This document shows, piece by piece, positions 45,223 to 56,500 of a stretch of 64,000 nt of DNA. Source of the DNA: Haematobia irritans (taxonomy: Eukaryota > Arthropoda > Insecta > Diptera > Muscidae); NCBI RefSeq assembly GCF_050003625.1, contig NC_134398.1, positions 25,389,211 through 25,453,210 of the forward strand, written 5' to 3'. Position numbers and translations under genes: made by a program. The first letter of the stretch is position 1. The number at the start of each line of letters is the position of its first letter. The notes under the pieces are model-generated. The model made no database searches. It saw only the letters and a list, made by a program, of their open reading frames with translations, and had not been told where the DNA came from.

Positions 45223-45287
45223 TTCCACGAAACGTTTAGTAGAACTAACATCACAGTATGCTGATGTCTTTATTGGCTGTTACGATG
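45223..45287 (+). CDS. Candidate internal coding exon, unrecognised protein
   Basis: A strong acceptor (TTTTGTTTTTTTTTTGTCGTTTAG region, AG at 45221-45222) and a consensus donor G/GTGAGT at 45287-45288 bound 65 bp. One frame is open: STKRLVELTSQYADVFIGCY then D, with one base on the left and one on the right. The other two frames hit stops. The frame actually stays open past the donor to about 45360, so a longer exon ending at another GT is possible. The surrounding 1 kb is free of the window's repeats. I do not recognise the protein. It may belong to the same plus-strand gene as 39370-39460, but the phases do not match directly unless an inner AG (45237-45238) is used. Confidence 0.4.
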
Positions 45288-45697
45288 GTGAGTCGAGTCT
45301 GTTGCCACAATTCTATGAAATACACTATGCTATTGTAAGGATAAATGCTAATGCCAAAAGATAATGGCTTATGTATGACGTTGTATTTTTACCAAAGTTG
45401 ACAATAATGTTGAAAACCCCTGAAGTTATGCTTTAGATTTTATCCATTCTCTTTTTCTCGAGATATAACCATACACACATACGTAAATGAGTTGGTAATG
45501 TCCCAATAGGAATTTTTTGAGCTAAGTCGAAATAAGGCATTATTTTTTACAAATTCATTAAAAAGTGACTTCTATTCAATATTTAGCACTGTTAAGTTTT
45601 CAGTTGTTTTTTTCTTCAATTATTATTGCACATATTGATGGTGTATAATAGGATGGATATTTCGTGGATATTCAATAATCGAGCTATCATTGCCACT
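45288..45697. other. Low-copy, intron-like sequence
   Basis: No further exon was convincing. It ends at a TTGCCACTCGAG motif that introduces the next array. Confidence 0.4.
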
Positions 45698-47604
45698 CGA
45701 GCCAAAAATAATCTACCAAAATTTGGAGAAAATTTTAACAAATAACAATTGCCTATAGACAATTTTGTCAACATTTTATTTCTATAGGAAATTTTGTCTA
45801 ACCTTTATTTCTATAGAAAATTCTGTTTCTATAGAAAAATTTGTCATAATTTTATTTCCATAGACAATTTTATCAAAAATTTATTTCTATAGAAAATTTT
45901 GGCAAAAGCTTATTTTTATAGAAAATGTTGCCAAAATTTTATTTCCATAGAAAATTTTGTCAAAATATTATTATTATAGAATTTTTTTTTTCAAAATTTT
46001 ATTACTATAGAAAATTTTGTCCAAATTTTATTTCTATAGAAAATTTTTTCAACATTTTATTTCTATAGTAAATTTTGTCAAAATTTAATTTCTATAGAAA
46101 ATTTTGTCCAAATTTTATTTCTATAGAAAATTTTGTCAACATTTTATTTCTATAGAAAATTTTGTCAACATTTTATTTCTATAGAAAATTTTGTCAACAT
46201 TTTTTTTTTCCAAAGAAAAATTTTGTCAACATTTTAATTCTATAGAAAAATTTTTGTCAAAATTTTATTTCTATAGAAAATTTTTCCAAAAGTTTATTTT
46301 CTATAGCAAAATTTGTCAAAATTTTATTTCTATAGTAAATGTTGCCAAATTTTATATCCATAGAAAATTTTGTCCAAATTTTATTACTATAGAAAATTTT
46401 GTCAAAATTGTATTTCCATAGAAAATTTTGCCAAAATTTTATTTCTATAAAAAATTTTGACAAAAATTTTATTTCTATAGAAAATTTGGCAAGATTTTAT
46501 TTCTATAGAAAATTTTGTCAACATTTTATTTCTATAGAAAATTTTGTCAACATTTTATTTTTATATAAAATTTTGTCAACATTTTATTTCTATAGAAAAT
46601 TTTGTCAAAATTTAATTTCTATAGAAAATTTTGTCAAAATTTTAATGCAATAGAATATTATGTCAAAATTTTATTTCTATAGAAAATTTTGTCAACATTT
46701 TATTTCTATAGAAAAATTTTGTCAAAGTATTACTTCTATAGAAAATTTTGTTCAAATTTTATTTCTATAGAAAAATTTGTCAAAATTTTATTTCTATTGA
46801 AATTTTGTCAAACCTTAATGTCTATAGAAAATTTTGTCAAAATTTTATTTTTATAGAAAATTTTGTTAAAATTTTATTTCCATAGAACATTTTGTTAAAA
46901 TTTTATTTCCATAGAACATTTTGTCAAAATTTTATTTCCATAGAAAATTTTGTCCAAATTTTATTTCTATAGAAAAATTTGTTAAAATTTTATTTCCATT
47001 GAAAATTTTGTTAAAATTTTATTTCCTCAGAAAATTTTGTTAAAATTTTATTTCCATTGAAAATCTTGTTAAAATTTTATTTCCAAAGAAAATTTTGTTA
47101 AAATTTAATTTTCACAGAAAATTTTGTTAAAATTTTATAACCATAGAAAATTTTGTCAAACTTTTATTTCTATAGAAAACTTTGTCAAAATTTAATTTCT
47201 ATAGAAAATTTTGTCAAAATTTTATTTTTATAGAAAATTTTGTCAAAATTTTATTTCTATAGAAAATTTTGTCAAAACTTTATTCCTATAGTAAATTTTG
47301 TCAAAATTTAATTTCTATAGAAAATTTTGTCAAAATTTTATTTCCATTCATTTTGTTTTGTTATTGTTGGTCTTCTTCTTTAAGCATTGTTGTTGTTTTT
47401 TTTTCTTTTGTCAAAATTTTATTTTCATAGAAGATTTTGTCAAAATTTTATTTCTATAGAAAATTTTGTCAAAATTTTATTCCTATAGTAAATTTTGTCA
47501 AAATTTAATTTCTATAGAAAATTTTGTCAAAATTTAATTTCTATAGAAAATTTTGTCAAAATTTAATTTCTATAGAAAATTTTGTCAAAATTTTATTTTC
47601 ATTC

Positions 47605-47745
47605 GTTTTGTTTTGTTATTGTTGGTCTTCTTCTTTAAGCATTGTTGTTGTTGTTTTTTTTTTGATTGCAGCTTACAACCATACATTGACTAAACTACAA
47701 GTGTAGTCAATGTATGGTTTTAAGCTGCAATAAAAAAAATATTTC
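47605..47745. repeat. Minimal hairpin form of the inverted-repeat element
   Basis: TTGCAGCTTACAACCATACA...TTGACTAAACTACAAGTG is followed at once by its inverse, GTAGTCAATGTATGG and TTTTAAGCTGCAA. The loop is almost absent, leaving a hairpin with arms of about 35 bases. Confidence 0.8.
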
Positions 47746-48185
47746 TATAGAAAATTTTGTCAAAATTTAATTTCCATAAAAAATTTTGTCAAAATTTTAT
47801 TGCAATAGAATATTTTGTCAAAATTTTATTTCTATAGAAAATTTTGGCAACATTTTAGTTCTATAGAAAAATTTTGTCAAAATATTACTTCTATAGAAAA
47901 TTTTATTCAAATTTTATTTCTATAGAAAATTTTATCAAAATTTTATTTCTTTTGAAATTTTGTCAAAATATTACTTCTATAGAAGATTTTATCAAAATTT
48001 TATTTCTATAGGAAATTTTGTCAACATTTTATTTCTATAAAAAAATTTGTCAAAATTTTATTTCTATAGAAAAGTTTGTCAAAATTTTATTTTTATGGAC
48101 AGTTTTCTCAAACCTTTATTTCTATAAAAAAAAATATGTCAATATTTTATTTCTATAGAAAATTTTGCCAAAATTTTATCAAAAT

Positions 48186-48775
48186 TTTATTTCGTTTTGT
48201 TTTGTTATTGTTGGTTTGCTTCTTTAATCATTGCTGTTGTTTTTGATTTCAGCTTAAAACCATGCATTGACTAAACTACAAGTGTAGCTTAACCAAAAGA
48301 GGAAAAGAATGTTCGTCAAATTTATTTGGGCAAAGCCCTATAGACTGCAAAATGGTTGGATGTACAGCTGTTTCGAAATTACCACATTCCTCATCAGCAT
48401 CCTCTACTTGCAGCAAAACTATCAATCAATTATCAGAATAAATTTCACTAAACCCAAAAGTGAACCACACTTGAACCTTTCAAAAAAGGGTTTACACGAT
48501 AGCCGGCTTATGCCGAAATAAATTCGTACAAACATATATATCTCTTTTCCTTTGCCACCGTCAAATCATCGATTTGAGTCTCAAATAAATTTGACAAACA
48601 TTCTTTTCCTCCGAAACAGCTGTACATCCAACCATCCTGCAGTCTATAGGGCTTTGCCCAAATAAAATAGACAATCATTCTTTTCATCTGTTTGTTAAGC
48701 TACACTTGTAGTTTAGTCAATGCATGGTTTTAAGCTGAAATCAAAAACAACAACAATGATTAAAGAAAAGAAATT
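48186..48775. mobile_element. Inverted-repeat (foldback-like) element, complete
   Basis: The left arm (about 48235-48375) and right arm (about 48605-48755) are inverted copies. Both contain AAGCCCTATAGACTGCAA or its complement, GGTTGGATGTACAGCTGTTT, and the outer TTTAAGCTGAAATCAAAAAC. Array sequence flanks both sides. A 70-codon frame, starting MFVKFIWAKPYRLQ, is shared with the other copies. No target duplication could be fixed because both flanks are repeats. Confidence 0.82.
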
Positions 48776-49297
48776 ATTTCTAGAGAAAATTTTGTCAAAA
48801 TTTTATTTCTGTAGAAAAATTTGTCAAAATATTATTTCTATAGGAAATTTTGTCAAAAATTTCTATCTATAGAAAATTTTACCAAAATTTTATTTCTGTA
48901 GAAAATTTTACCAAAATTTTATTTCTATAGAAAATTTTGTCAAAATTTTATTTCTATAGAAAAATTTGTCAAAATATTATTTCTATACGAAATTTTGTCA
49001 AAAAATTATTTCTATAGAAAATTTTTCCAAAAATTTATTTCTATAGAAAATTTTGTCAAAATTTTATTTCTATAAAAAAATTTTGTAAAAATTTTCTATA
49101 GAATGTTGTCAAAATGTATTGTGATAGAAAATTTTCGAAGTAGAGAGGAATTGTTGGCAAAATCTAGAAAATTTTGCCAAATTTTTGTTTCTATAGAAAA
49201 ATTTGTCAAAATTGTATTTCTGTAGAAAATGTTGTTAAATTTTTATTTCTATAGAAAATTTTCTCAAAAGATTTTGTCAAGATATTATTTCTATATA

Positions 49298-50600
49298 AAG
49301 GGTGATTTGTTAAGAGCTTGATAACTTTTTAAAAAAAAAAAACGCATAAAATTTGCAAAATCTCATCGGTTCTTTATTTGAAACGTTAGATTGGTCCATG
49401 ACATTTACTTTTTGAAGATAATTTCATTTAAATGTTGACCGCGGCTGCGTCTTAGGTGGTCCATTCGGAAAGTCCAATTTTGGGCAACTTTTTCGAGCAT
49501 TTCGGCCGGAATAGCCCGAATTTCTTCGGAAATGTTGTCTTCCAAAGCTGGAATAGTTGCTGGCTTATTTCTGTAGACTTTAGACTTGACGTAGCCCCAC
49601 AAAAAATAGTCTAAAGGCGTCAAATCGCATGATCTTGGTGGCCAACTTACCGGTCCATTTCTTGAGATGAATTGTTCTCCGAAGTTTTCCCTCAAAATGG
49701 CCATAGAATCGCGAGCTGTGTGGCATGTAGCGCCATCTTGTTGAAACCACATGTCAACCAAGTTCAGTTCTTCCATTTTTGGCAACAAAAAGTTTGTTAG
49801 CATCGAACGATAGCGATCGCCATTCACCGTAACGTTGCGTCCAACAGCATCTTTGAAAAAATACGGTCCAATGATTCCACCAGCGTACAAACCACACCAA
49901 ACAGTGCATTTTTCGGGATGCATGGGCAGTTCTTGAACGGCTTCTGGTTGCTCTTCACTCCAAATGCGGCAATTTTGCTTATTTACGTAGCCATTCAACC
50001 AGAAATGAGCCTCATCGCTGAACAAAATTTGTCGATAAAAAAGCGGATTTTCTGCCAACTTTTCTAGGGCCCATTCACTGAAAATTCGACGTTGTGGCAG
50101 ATCGTTCGGCTTCAGTTCTTGCACGAGCTGTATTTTATACGGTTTTACACCAAGATCTTTGCGTAAAATCTTCCATGTGGTCGAATAACACAAACCCAAT
50201 TGCTGCGAACGGCGACGAATCGACATTTCACGGTCTTCAGCAACACTCTCAGAAACAGACGCAATATTCTCTTCTGTACGCACTGTACGCATTCGTGTGG
50301 TTGGTTTAATGTCCAATAAAGTAAACTGAGTGCGAAACTTGGTCACAATCGCATTAATTGTTTGCTCACTTGGTCGATTATGTAGACCATAAATCGGACG
50401 TAAAGCGCGAAACACATTTCGAACCGAACACTGATTTTGGTAATAAAATTCAATGATTTGCAAGCGTTGCTCGTTAGTAAGTCTATTCATGATGAAATGT
50501 CAAAGCATACTGAGCATCTTTCTCTTTGACACCATGTCTGAAATCCCACGTGATCTGTCAAATACTAATGCATGAAAATCCTAACCTCAAAAGAATCACC

Positions 50601-50603
<3 letters not shown>
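49298..50603 (-). mobile_element. rosa-like (DD41D) mariner, full-length, 1306 bp
   Basis: Ends AAGGGTGATTTGTTAAGAGC and, in reverse, AAGGGTGATTCTTTTGAGGT: about 10 perfect bases, then imperfect matches to about 28. TA target duplications at 49296-49297 and 50604-50605. It is inserted in the TATAGA part of a 30-bp array unit. It contains one uninterrupted transposase gene, so it may be autonomous. The deleted sister is at 596-1529. Confidence 0.95.
49405..50490 (-). CDS. DD41D mariner transposase, intact
   Basis: 361 codons without a break, from ATG (50488-50490) to TAA. Residues 1-120 hold two helix-turn-helix regions that bind the terminal repeats (for example LTNEQRLQIIEFYYQN and IRRRSQQLGLCYSTTWKIL). 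Catalytic aspartates: D159 in FSDEAHF, D252 in QQDGATCH and D294 in PLDYFLWG. D159 to D252 is 93 residues apart, as in Mos1. 41 residues separate D252 and D294, the DD41D signature of the rosa group first seen in Ceratitis rosa. The length fits the mariner superfamily (340-370). The enzyme would cut and paste its own element in the nucleus at TA sites. Activity is not shown by sequence alone. Confidence 0.95.
   Translation of the reverse strand: MNRLTNEQRLQIIEFYYQNQCSVRNVFRALRPIYGLHNRPSEQTINAIVTKFRTQFTLLDIKPTTRMRTVRTEENIASVSESVAEDREMSIRRRSQQLGLCYSTTWKILRKDLGVKPYKIQLVQELKPNDLPQRRIFSEWALEKLAENPLFYRQILFSDEAHFWLNGYVNKQNCRIWSEEQPEAVQELPMHPEKCTVWCGLYAGGIIGPYFFKDAVGRNVTVNGDRYRSMLTNFLLPKMEELNLVDMWFQQDGATCHTARDSMAILRENFGEQFISRNGPVSWPPRSCDLTPLDYFLWGYVKSKVYRNKPATIPALEDNISEEIRAIPAEMLEKVAQNWTFRMDHLRRSRGQHLNEIIFKK

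Positions 50604-50655
<52 letters not shown>
50604..50655. repeat. (AT)n tract at the mariner's right flank
   Basis: About 50 bp of pure alternating AT begins exactly with the right TA target duplication and ends at TATAGAAAATTTTG, the array unit. Confidence 0.95.
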
Positions 50656-50658
<3 letters not shown>

Positions 50659-51046
50659 AATTTTGTAATAATTTTATTTCCATTCGTTTTGTTTTGTTAT
50701 TGTTGGTTTTGTTCTTTAAGCATTGTTGTTGTTTTTTATTGCAGCTTAAAACCATACATTGTCTAAACTACAAGTGTAGCTTAACCAACGGAGGAAAAGA
50801 ATGTTTGTCAAATTTATTTGGGCAAAGCCCTATAGACTGCAAGATGGTTGGATGGACGCACGTTTCGGAATTACAACATTCCTCATCAGCATCCTCTACT
50901 TGCAGCCAAACTATCAACCAATTATCAGAATAAATTCAGGCAGTTTATTAAACCCAACAAAAACCACACTTGAACCCTCCGAAAAAAGGTTTTACATTGA
51001 TAGCCGGCTACATAAACCCAAAGATAATAAAAGAGGAAAATGGTAG
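50656..51046 (+). mobile_element. Inverted-repeat element, single arm
   Basis: A little array sequence, then CATTCGTTTTGTTTTGTTAT and CAGCTTAAAACCATACATTG (one arm), and the inner part AAGCCCTATAGACTGCAAGA, CATTCCTCATCAGCATCCTC and GATAGCCGGC. The opposite arm is missing. The frame at 50801-51046 (81 codons) is the longest intact version of the shared MFVKFIWAKPYRLQDGW frame. Confidence 0.78.
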
Positions 51047-51520
51047 ATTGGCTACTGAACACATCAAACCATTTACCACATTAGTTTAATACTCGAACCA
51101 AACGCGTATACGACAGGTATTGACATAGCATTAAAATGCACATAAAAATAAACTAAGAGCACGAAATAAATTTCCATAAAGGGGAAAATGTAATTTTTTT
51201 TTGTTGTTGCCTAAAATTTATCATTGTTTCATTAAGAAAATTAAATTTTTCATTTAAAAAATAAAAACTAAAAACAACTAAAAGGTTACAAACATGTATT
51301 AACCTAATCTGGTAAATGCAACATTTGGTATGACGCTAGCCAATCTCCCATCTTCCTCTTTTTTCTCTGGCCAACTTTTATCCGAATTGCCTGAAATTTA
51401 AAATCTAGAGAGGTAATTTATGTTTTGGTGTAAACCTTGTTTTCGTAATGCAATAAAGAAAAGCGCCATATGTTTTATTATTATTTGTTTTTTATTTTAT
51501 TTTATTGTGCAAAAATTTGG
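51047..51520. other. No gene seen
   Basis: Low-copy AT-rich sequence. Confidence 0.5.
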
Positions 51521-51524
51521 AAGA

Positions 51525-51810
51525 AACTACCAAGTTTTAGAATCAGTATAACTTCGTTCAAATTGGTTACCCTTGATACGGTCGACAAAGCACATCACAA
51601 GCTGTACGAAAGTGGCTCCGTGGTCTTTTGGACAATTCCTGCCAAAACTCCGTCTTGAGATTATCGATACTGTGGTATTTTTTAGCGCCATCCTTACTCT
51701 CTAAAAGGTTCCAGGCACAAAAGTCCAACAGATTGAGATCTTGAGAGTTTGGTGGCCATTGTGCGATAGAAATAAAGCAAGGAATCCCATCATTTTGTTA
51801 TAGCCTCCAC
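51525..51810 (-). pseudogene. Tc1/mariner-type transposase remnant
   Basis: In reverse, DGIPC (like the second catalytic motif QDGAPC) is followed after a short deletion by WPPNSQDLNLLDFCAWNLLE, the third catalytic region. Then ESKDGAKKYHSIDNLKTEF and SHFRTACD follow. A frameshift near 51585 moves the rest (VDRIKGNQFE) into another frame. The LLDFCAW context suggests a group distinct from both mariners elsewhere in the window, perhaps maT-like. No terminal repeats were found. It ends in a family A fragment. Confidence 0.8.
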
Positions 51811-51885
51811 CATAGGATGGGGGGTATACTAAGTTTGTCTTTACGTTTGTAACATATCGAAATATTGGTCTCAGACCACGGTTGC
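51795..51885 (-). repeat. Family A repeat, 3' terminal fragment
   Basis: TATAGCCTCCACCATAGGAT, GGGGGGTATACTAAGTTTG and TTTGTAACATATCGAAATAT match the reverse of 41145-41222. Confidence 0.75.
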
Positions 51886-52254
51886 CTCTCGTGCCAAAAA
51901 TAATCTACCAAAATTTTTAACAAATTTTACCAAAAATCTACCAATTTTAAAAAATCCTATTTTGAAGTTTTTGATCAAATTTTTGTGGTTAGCATGAAAA
52001 AAATTTCTTGGCAAGCAATGTTTTATTATTTTATTTAAGAAGTTTATTTCTTATATATTTTTATCTCTCCTACTAGAGACAATTTTTTGGATATATAAAT
52101 ATCCCTTGAATTGTAAATGTGTCTATTTTAAATATTATAAGGATATTAACTTGCACCATCAAGGGAAATTTATTACTACTACAAACAAGAAGAACTTACT
52201 CACAATGGATTTTGATAGTATGAACTAAACGAAAATATACATTTTTTAAAGATA
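51886..52254. repeat. Array-introducing sequence and AT-rich DNA
   Basis: Begins GGTTGCCTCTCGTGCCAAAA (51882) and AATAATCTACCAAAATTTTT, as at 45690 and 16568. Diverged array-like text to about 51960, then unrecognised sequence. Confidence 0.6.
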
Positions 52255-52395
52255 TTGAATTTATACAAAATGTTGACAAAATTTTATTTCTATAGACATT
52301 TTTGACAAAATTTTATTTCTATAGACATTTTTGTCAAAATTTTATTTCTGTAGAAAATTTTTGTCAAAATTTTATTTCTGTAGAAAATTTAAGTA
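52255..52395 (+). repeat. 30-bp tandem array, short block
   Basis: About four units (GACAAAATTTTATTTCTATAG; GTCAAAATTTTATTTCTGTAG). Confidence 0.9.
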
Positions 52396-52414
52396 CCTGT
52401 TAGTTGGAGAGAAA

Positions 52415-52475
52415 TATTTTGCCTAGTGCTCTTGAAACATGTTTGAAATGATCATATACCTTCTCTGTGTGTAAT
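52415..52475 (-). repeat. Short dispersed repeat shared with 44379
   Basis: GCTCTTGAAACATGTTTGAA then ATGATCATATACCTTCTCTG is the reverse of 44379-44420. Confidence 0.65.
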
Positions 52476-52479
52476 GCCC

Positions 52480-52930
52480 TCATATAAACCGACCCGCTGA
52501 TTTCAAATTTCATCTCAACCGGGTTATCTCAAAAATGTTGTTTTCTCGCCAAACATATACATGGTTGTGAAATCAGATACATAATTTCCGAGAAAATAAC
52601 GTGGTTAAGACGAAGTTGTTACACGTTCCCCGTCCAAAAATAATATTTTCCTTTTTCCCTCATAAAAAAGACCTAATTTGTCTTGCAGATCCCCTTGGAC
52701 GAACAAACTTCGTTTGATCCATTTTATCGCAAAACTTTTTTTTTCTCGCGAAACATTTCGAAACTTGTTACACGTTCCCCGATCGGCCGATCCTGTGATT
52801 TGGCCGATCCAGTTTATGGCAAAACTGTTGTTTTCTCGTCAATAATTTCTGAGAAAATAACATCGTTGGGACAAACTTGTTACACGTTCCCCGTTAACTA
52901 CATTTCCGACAGGGCCATATAAACACACAA
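52480..52930. repeat. Tandem repeat with TTGTTACACGTTCCCC
   Basis: Three diverged units of about 110 bp each contain TTTTCTCG, then CTGAGAAAATAAC or a variant, and TTGTTACACGTTCCCCG (52616, 52768, 52878). The edges carry family A-like CATATAAACCGACCC. A 79-codon frame across it is a by-product. Confidence 0.6.
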
Positions 52931-53539
52931 GTAATTTGCTTTCATATTGCATATTTACTTGGTTAGGAAGAAGAGCATGAAAGAACTACAAATATGTTTT
53001 TTTCTGTCGTTGGCTAATTAACGTTAATTTTATTTGTCTGGCACCGACAAAACAAAAAAAAACATATCGAAGTAAGTAAAGCTTGCTTGTATTCACATTG
53101 TTTCAAGGTACCCTCAGTGTTGTTAATAATAAGGACAATTTGTTGTTTAATTGAGATCTGTATCCAAATTTTAATTTTATACATATATAAAGATACAAAC
53201 TACGGTAAAAATAACTTTTTTTCTTTTTTCCGAAATTTTTCCAAGAGTCGAAAAGTTAGTCTTTTGATTCTCACTATAATTTTAACAATGGGCTCATACC
53301 TTAGATTATATTTTCGAGACCTCAAACAGTTTTAAAGACGAAATTTCTAACATTTTTCGAAATATTGTCCTTTAAGTTTTCATTACAATCGCTTCTACGG
53401 ATACACACAGAAGATCGCGAAACAATGGCCAGCATTAAACGAAAATACCCTGAAAATCGTGAAGGAGGTCCCCACGACCGGGAAAATAATACCAACTATT
53501 TTTTTATTTTACTTTTTTATTAATATTTTATTAAAAGTT
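52931..53539. other. No gene seen
   Basis: Low-copy AT-rich sequence. An 82-codon frame at 53087-53335 shows no domain. Confidence 0.5.
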
Positions 53540-56500
53540 ACAATTTTGTAAACATTTTATTTCTATAGAAAAATTTTTCAAAGTTTCATTTATATAGAAA
53601 ATTTTGTCAAAATTTTGTTTCTAGAGAAAATTTTTGTCAAAATTTCATTTCTATAGAAAATTTTATAAAAATTTTATTTCTATAGAAAATTTTGTCAAAC
53701 TTTTATTTCTCTAGAAAAATTTGCCAAAATTTTAGTTCTACAGAAAATGTCTTAAAAATGTTATATCTATAAGAAATTTTGTCAAAATGTTATTTCTAGA
53801 GAAAATTTTGTTTCTATAGAAAAATTTGCCAACATTTTATTCCTGTGAAAACAACATTTTACTTCTATAGAATCAAAATTTTATTTATAAAGAAAATGTT
53901 GTCAAAATTTTATTTATGTTGAAAATTTTGTCAAAAATTTTATTTCCATACAAAACTTTTTCAAAATTTTATTTCTATAGAAAATTGTGTAAAATTTTTA
54001 TTTCTATAGAAAATTTTGTCAAAATTTTATTTCTATAGAAATTTTTTTCAAAATTTAGTTTATATAGATAATTTTGCCAAAACTATATTTCTATAGATAA
54101 TTGTGTCAAATTTTTATTTCTATAGAAAAATTTGTCAAAATTTTATTTCTATAGAAAATTTTGCTACAATTTCATTTCTATAGAAAAATTTGTCAAATTT
54201 TTTCTACATGAAATTGTGTCAAATTTTTTTTTCTATAGAAAATTTTGGCAAATTTTAATTTTTATAGAAAATTTTGTCATAATTTTATTGCTATAGAAAA
54301 TTTTGCTACAATTTTATTTCTATAGAAAATTTTGTCAATTTTTTTTTCTACAGGAAATTTTGTCAAAATTCAGTTTCCATAACTAATTTTGTCAAAATTT
54401 TATTTCTATAGAAAATTTTGTCAAAATTTTATTTCCATAGAAAATTTTGTCAAAATTGTATTTCTATAGAAAATTGTGTCAAATTTTTATATATATAGAA
54501 CACTTTGTCAAAATTGTATTTCTATAGAAAAATGTTGTCACAATTTTATTTCTATAGAAAATTTTGTCAACATTTTATTTCTATAAAAAATGTTGCCAAA
54601 TTTTATTTCTATAGAAAATTTTGTCAAAATTTTATTTCTATAGAAAATTTTGTCAAAAATTTACTTCTATAGAACATTTTGTCAAAATTTTATTTCTATA
54701 GAAAATTATGTCAAAATTGTATTTCTATAGAAAATTCTGTCAAAATTTTATTTCTATAGAAAATTTTGTCAAAATTTTATTTCTATAGAAAATTTTGTCA
54801 AAATTGTATTTCTATAGAAAATTTTGTCAAAATTGTATTTCTATAGAAAATTTGGTCAAAATTTTATATCTATAGAAAATTTTGTCAAAATGTTATTTCT
54901 AGTGAAAATTTTGTTTCTAGAGAAAAATTTGCCAACATATTATTCCTGTGAAAACAACATTTTACTTCTATAGAATAAAAATTTTATTTATAAAGCAAAT
55001 GTTGTCAAAACTTTATTTATATTGAAAATTTTGTCAAAATTTTTATTTCTGTACAAAACCTTTTCAAAATTTTATTTCTATAGAAAATTGTGTAAAATTT
55101 TAATTTTTATAGAAAATGTTGTCATAATTTTATTGCTGTAGAAAATTTTGCTACAATTTTATTTCTATAAAAATTTTATCAATGTTTTTTTTTTTACAGG
55201 AAATTTTGTCAAAATTCAGTGTCTATAACTAATTTTGTCAAAATTTTATTTCTATAGAAAATTTTGCCAAAATTTTATTTCCATAGAAAATTTTGTCAAA
55301 ATTGTAATTCTATAGAAAATTTTGTCAAAATTTTATTTCTATAGAAAATTGTGTCAAATTTTTATATCTATAGAACACTTTGTCAAAATTTTATTTCTAT
55401 AGAAACATTTTGTCACAATTTTATTTCTATAAAAATGTTGTCAAAATTTTATTTCTATAAAAAATGTTGTAAAAATTTTATTTCTATAGAAAAATTTGTC
55501 AAAATTTTACTTCTATAGAAAATTTTGTAAAAATTGTATTTCTATAGAAAATTTTGTCAAAATTTTATTTCTAATGAAAATTTTGCCAAAATTTTATTTC
55601 TAATGAAAATTTTGCAAAAATTTGATTTCTGTACACAATTTTGTCAATATTTTATTTCTATAGAAAATTTTGTCAAAATTTTATTTCTATAGAAAACTTT
55701 GTTAAAATTTTAATTCTAAAAAAATTCTGTCCGAATTTTATTTCAGTATAAAATTTTGTCAAAGTTTTAGTTCTGTATAAAATTTTGTCAAATTTTTATT
55801 TCTATAAAAAAAATTTTGTCAAATTTTTATTTCTATAAAAAATTGTGTAAAATTTTAATTACCATAAAAAATTTTTTTTCTAGAGAAAATTTTGTCAAAA
55901 TTTTATTTCTATAGAAAATTTTGTCAATATTTTATTTCTATAGAAAATTTTGTCAAAATTTTATTTCTATAGACAATTTTGTCAATATTTTATTTCTATA
56001 GAAAAATTTTGTCAAAATTTTATTTCTAAAGAAAATGTTGTTAAAATTTTATTTCTATAGAAAATTTTGTCAAAATTTTATTTCTGTAGAAAATTTTGTC
56101 AACTTTTTATTTCTATAAAATATTTTGTCAATTTTTTTTTTCTATAGAAAATTGTATAAAATGTTTATTTCTATAGAAAATTTTGCTACAATTTTATTTC
56201 AATTTTGTCAAAATTTTACTTCTATTGAAAATTTTCCCAAAATTTGATTTCTATACACAATTTTGTCAATATTTTATTTCTATAGAAAATTTTGTCAATG
56301 TCTTATTTCTCTAGAAAACTTTGTTATAATTTTAATTCTATAAGAAATTCTGTCCAAACTTTATTTCTGTATAAAATTTTGTCAAATTTTTATTTCTATA
56401 AAAAAATTTTGTCAAATTTTTATTTCTATAAAAAATGGTGTAAAATTTTTATTACCATAGAAAATTTTGCTACAATTTTATTTCTATAGAAAATTTTGAC

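Larger units (their letters stand above)
45698..49290 (+). repeat. 30-bp tandem array, 3.6 kb, with insertions
   Basis: Introduced by GCCAAAAATAATCTACCAAA as at 16568 and 51886. Roughly 100 units follow. Local blocks favour GTCAACATTTT (46100-46600), GTTAAAATTTTATTTCC (46860-47140) and GTCAAAATTTAATTTC (47160-47600). A segment of about 250 bp ending CATTCGTTTTGTTTTG is duplicated (47340-47400 and 47600-47660). Broken by inverted-repeat elements and followed by the rosa-like mariner. Confidence 0.94.
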
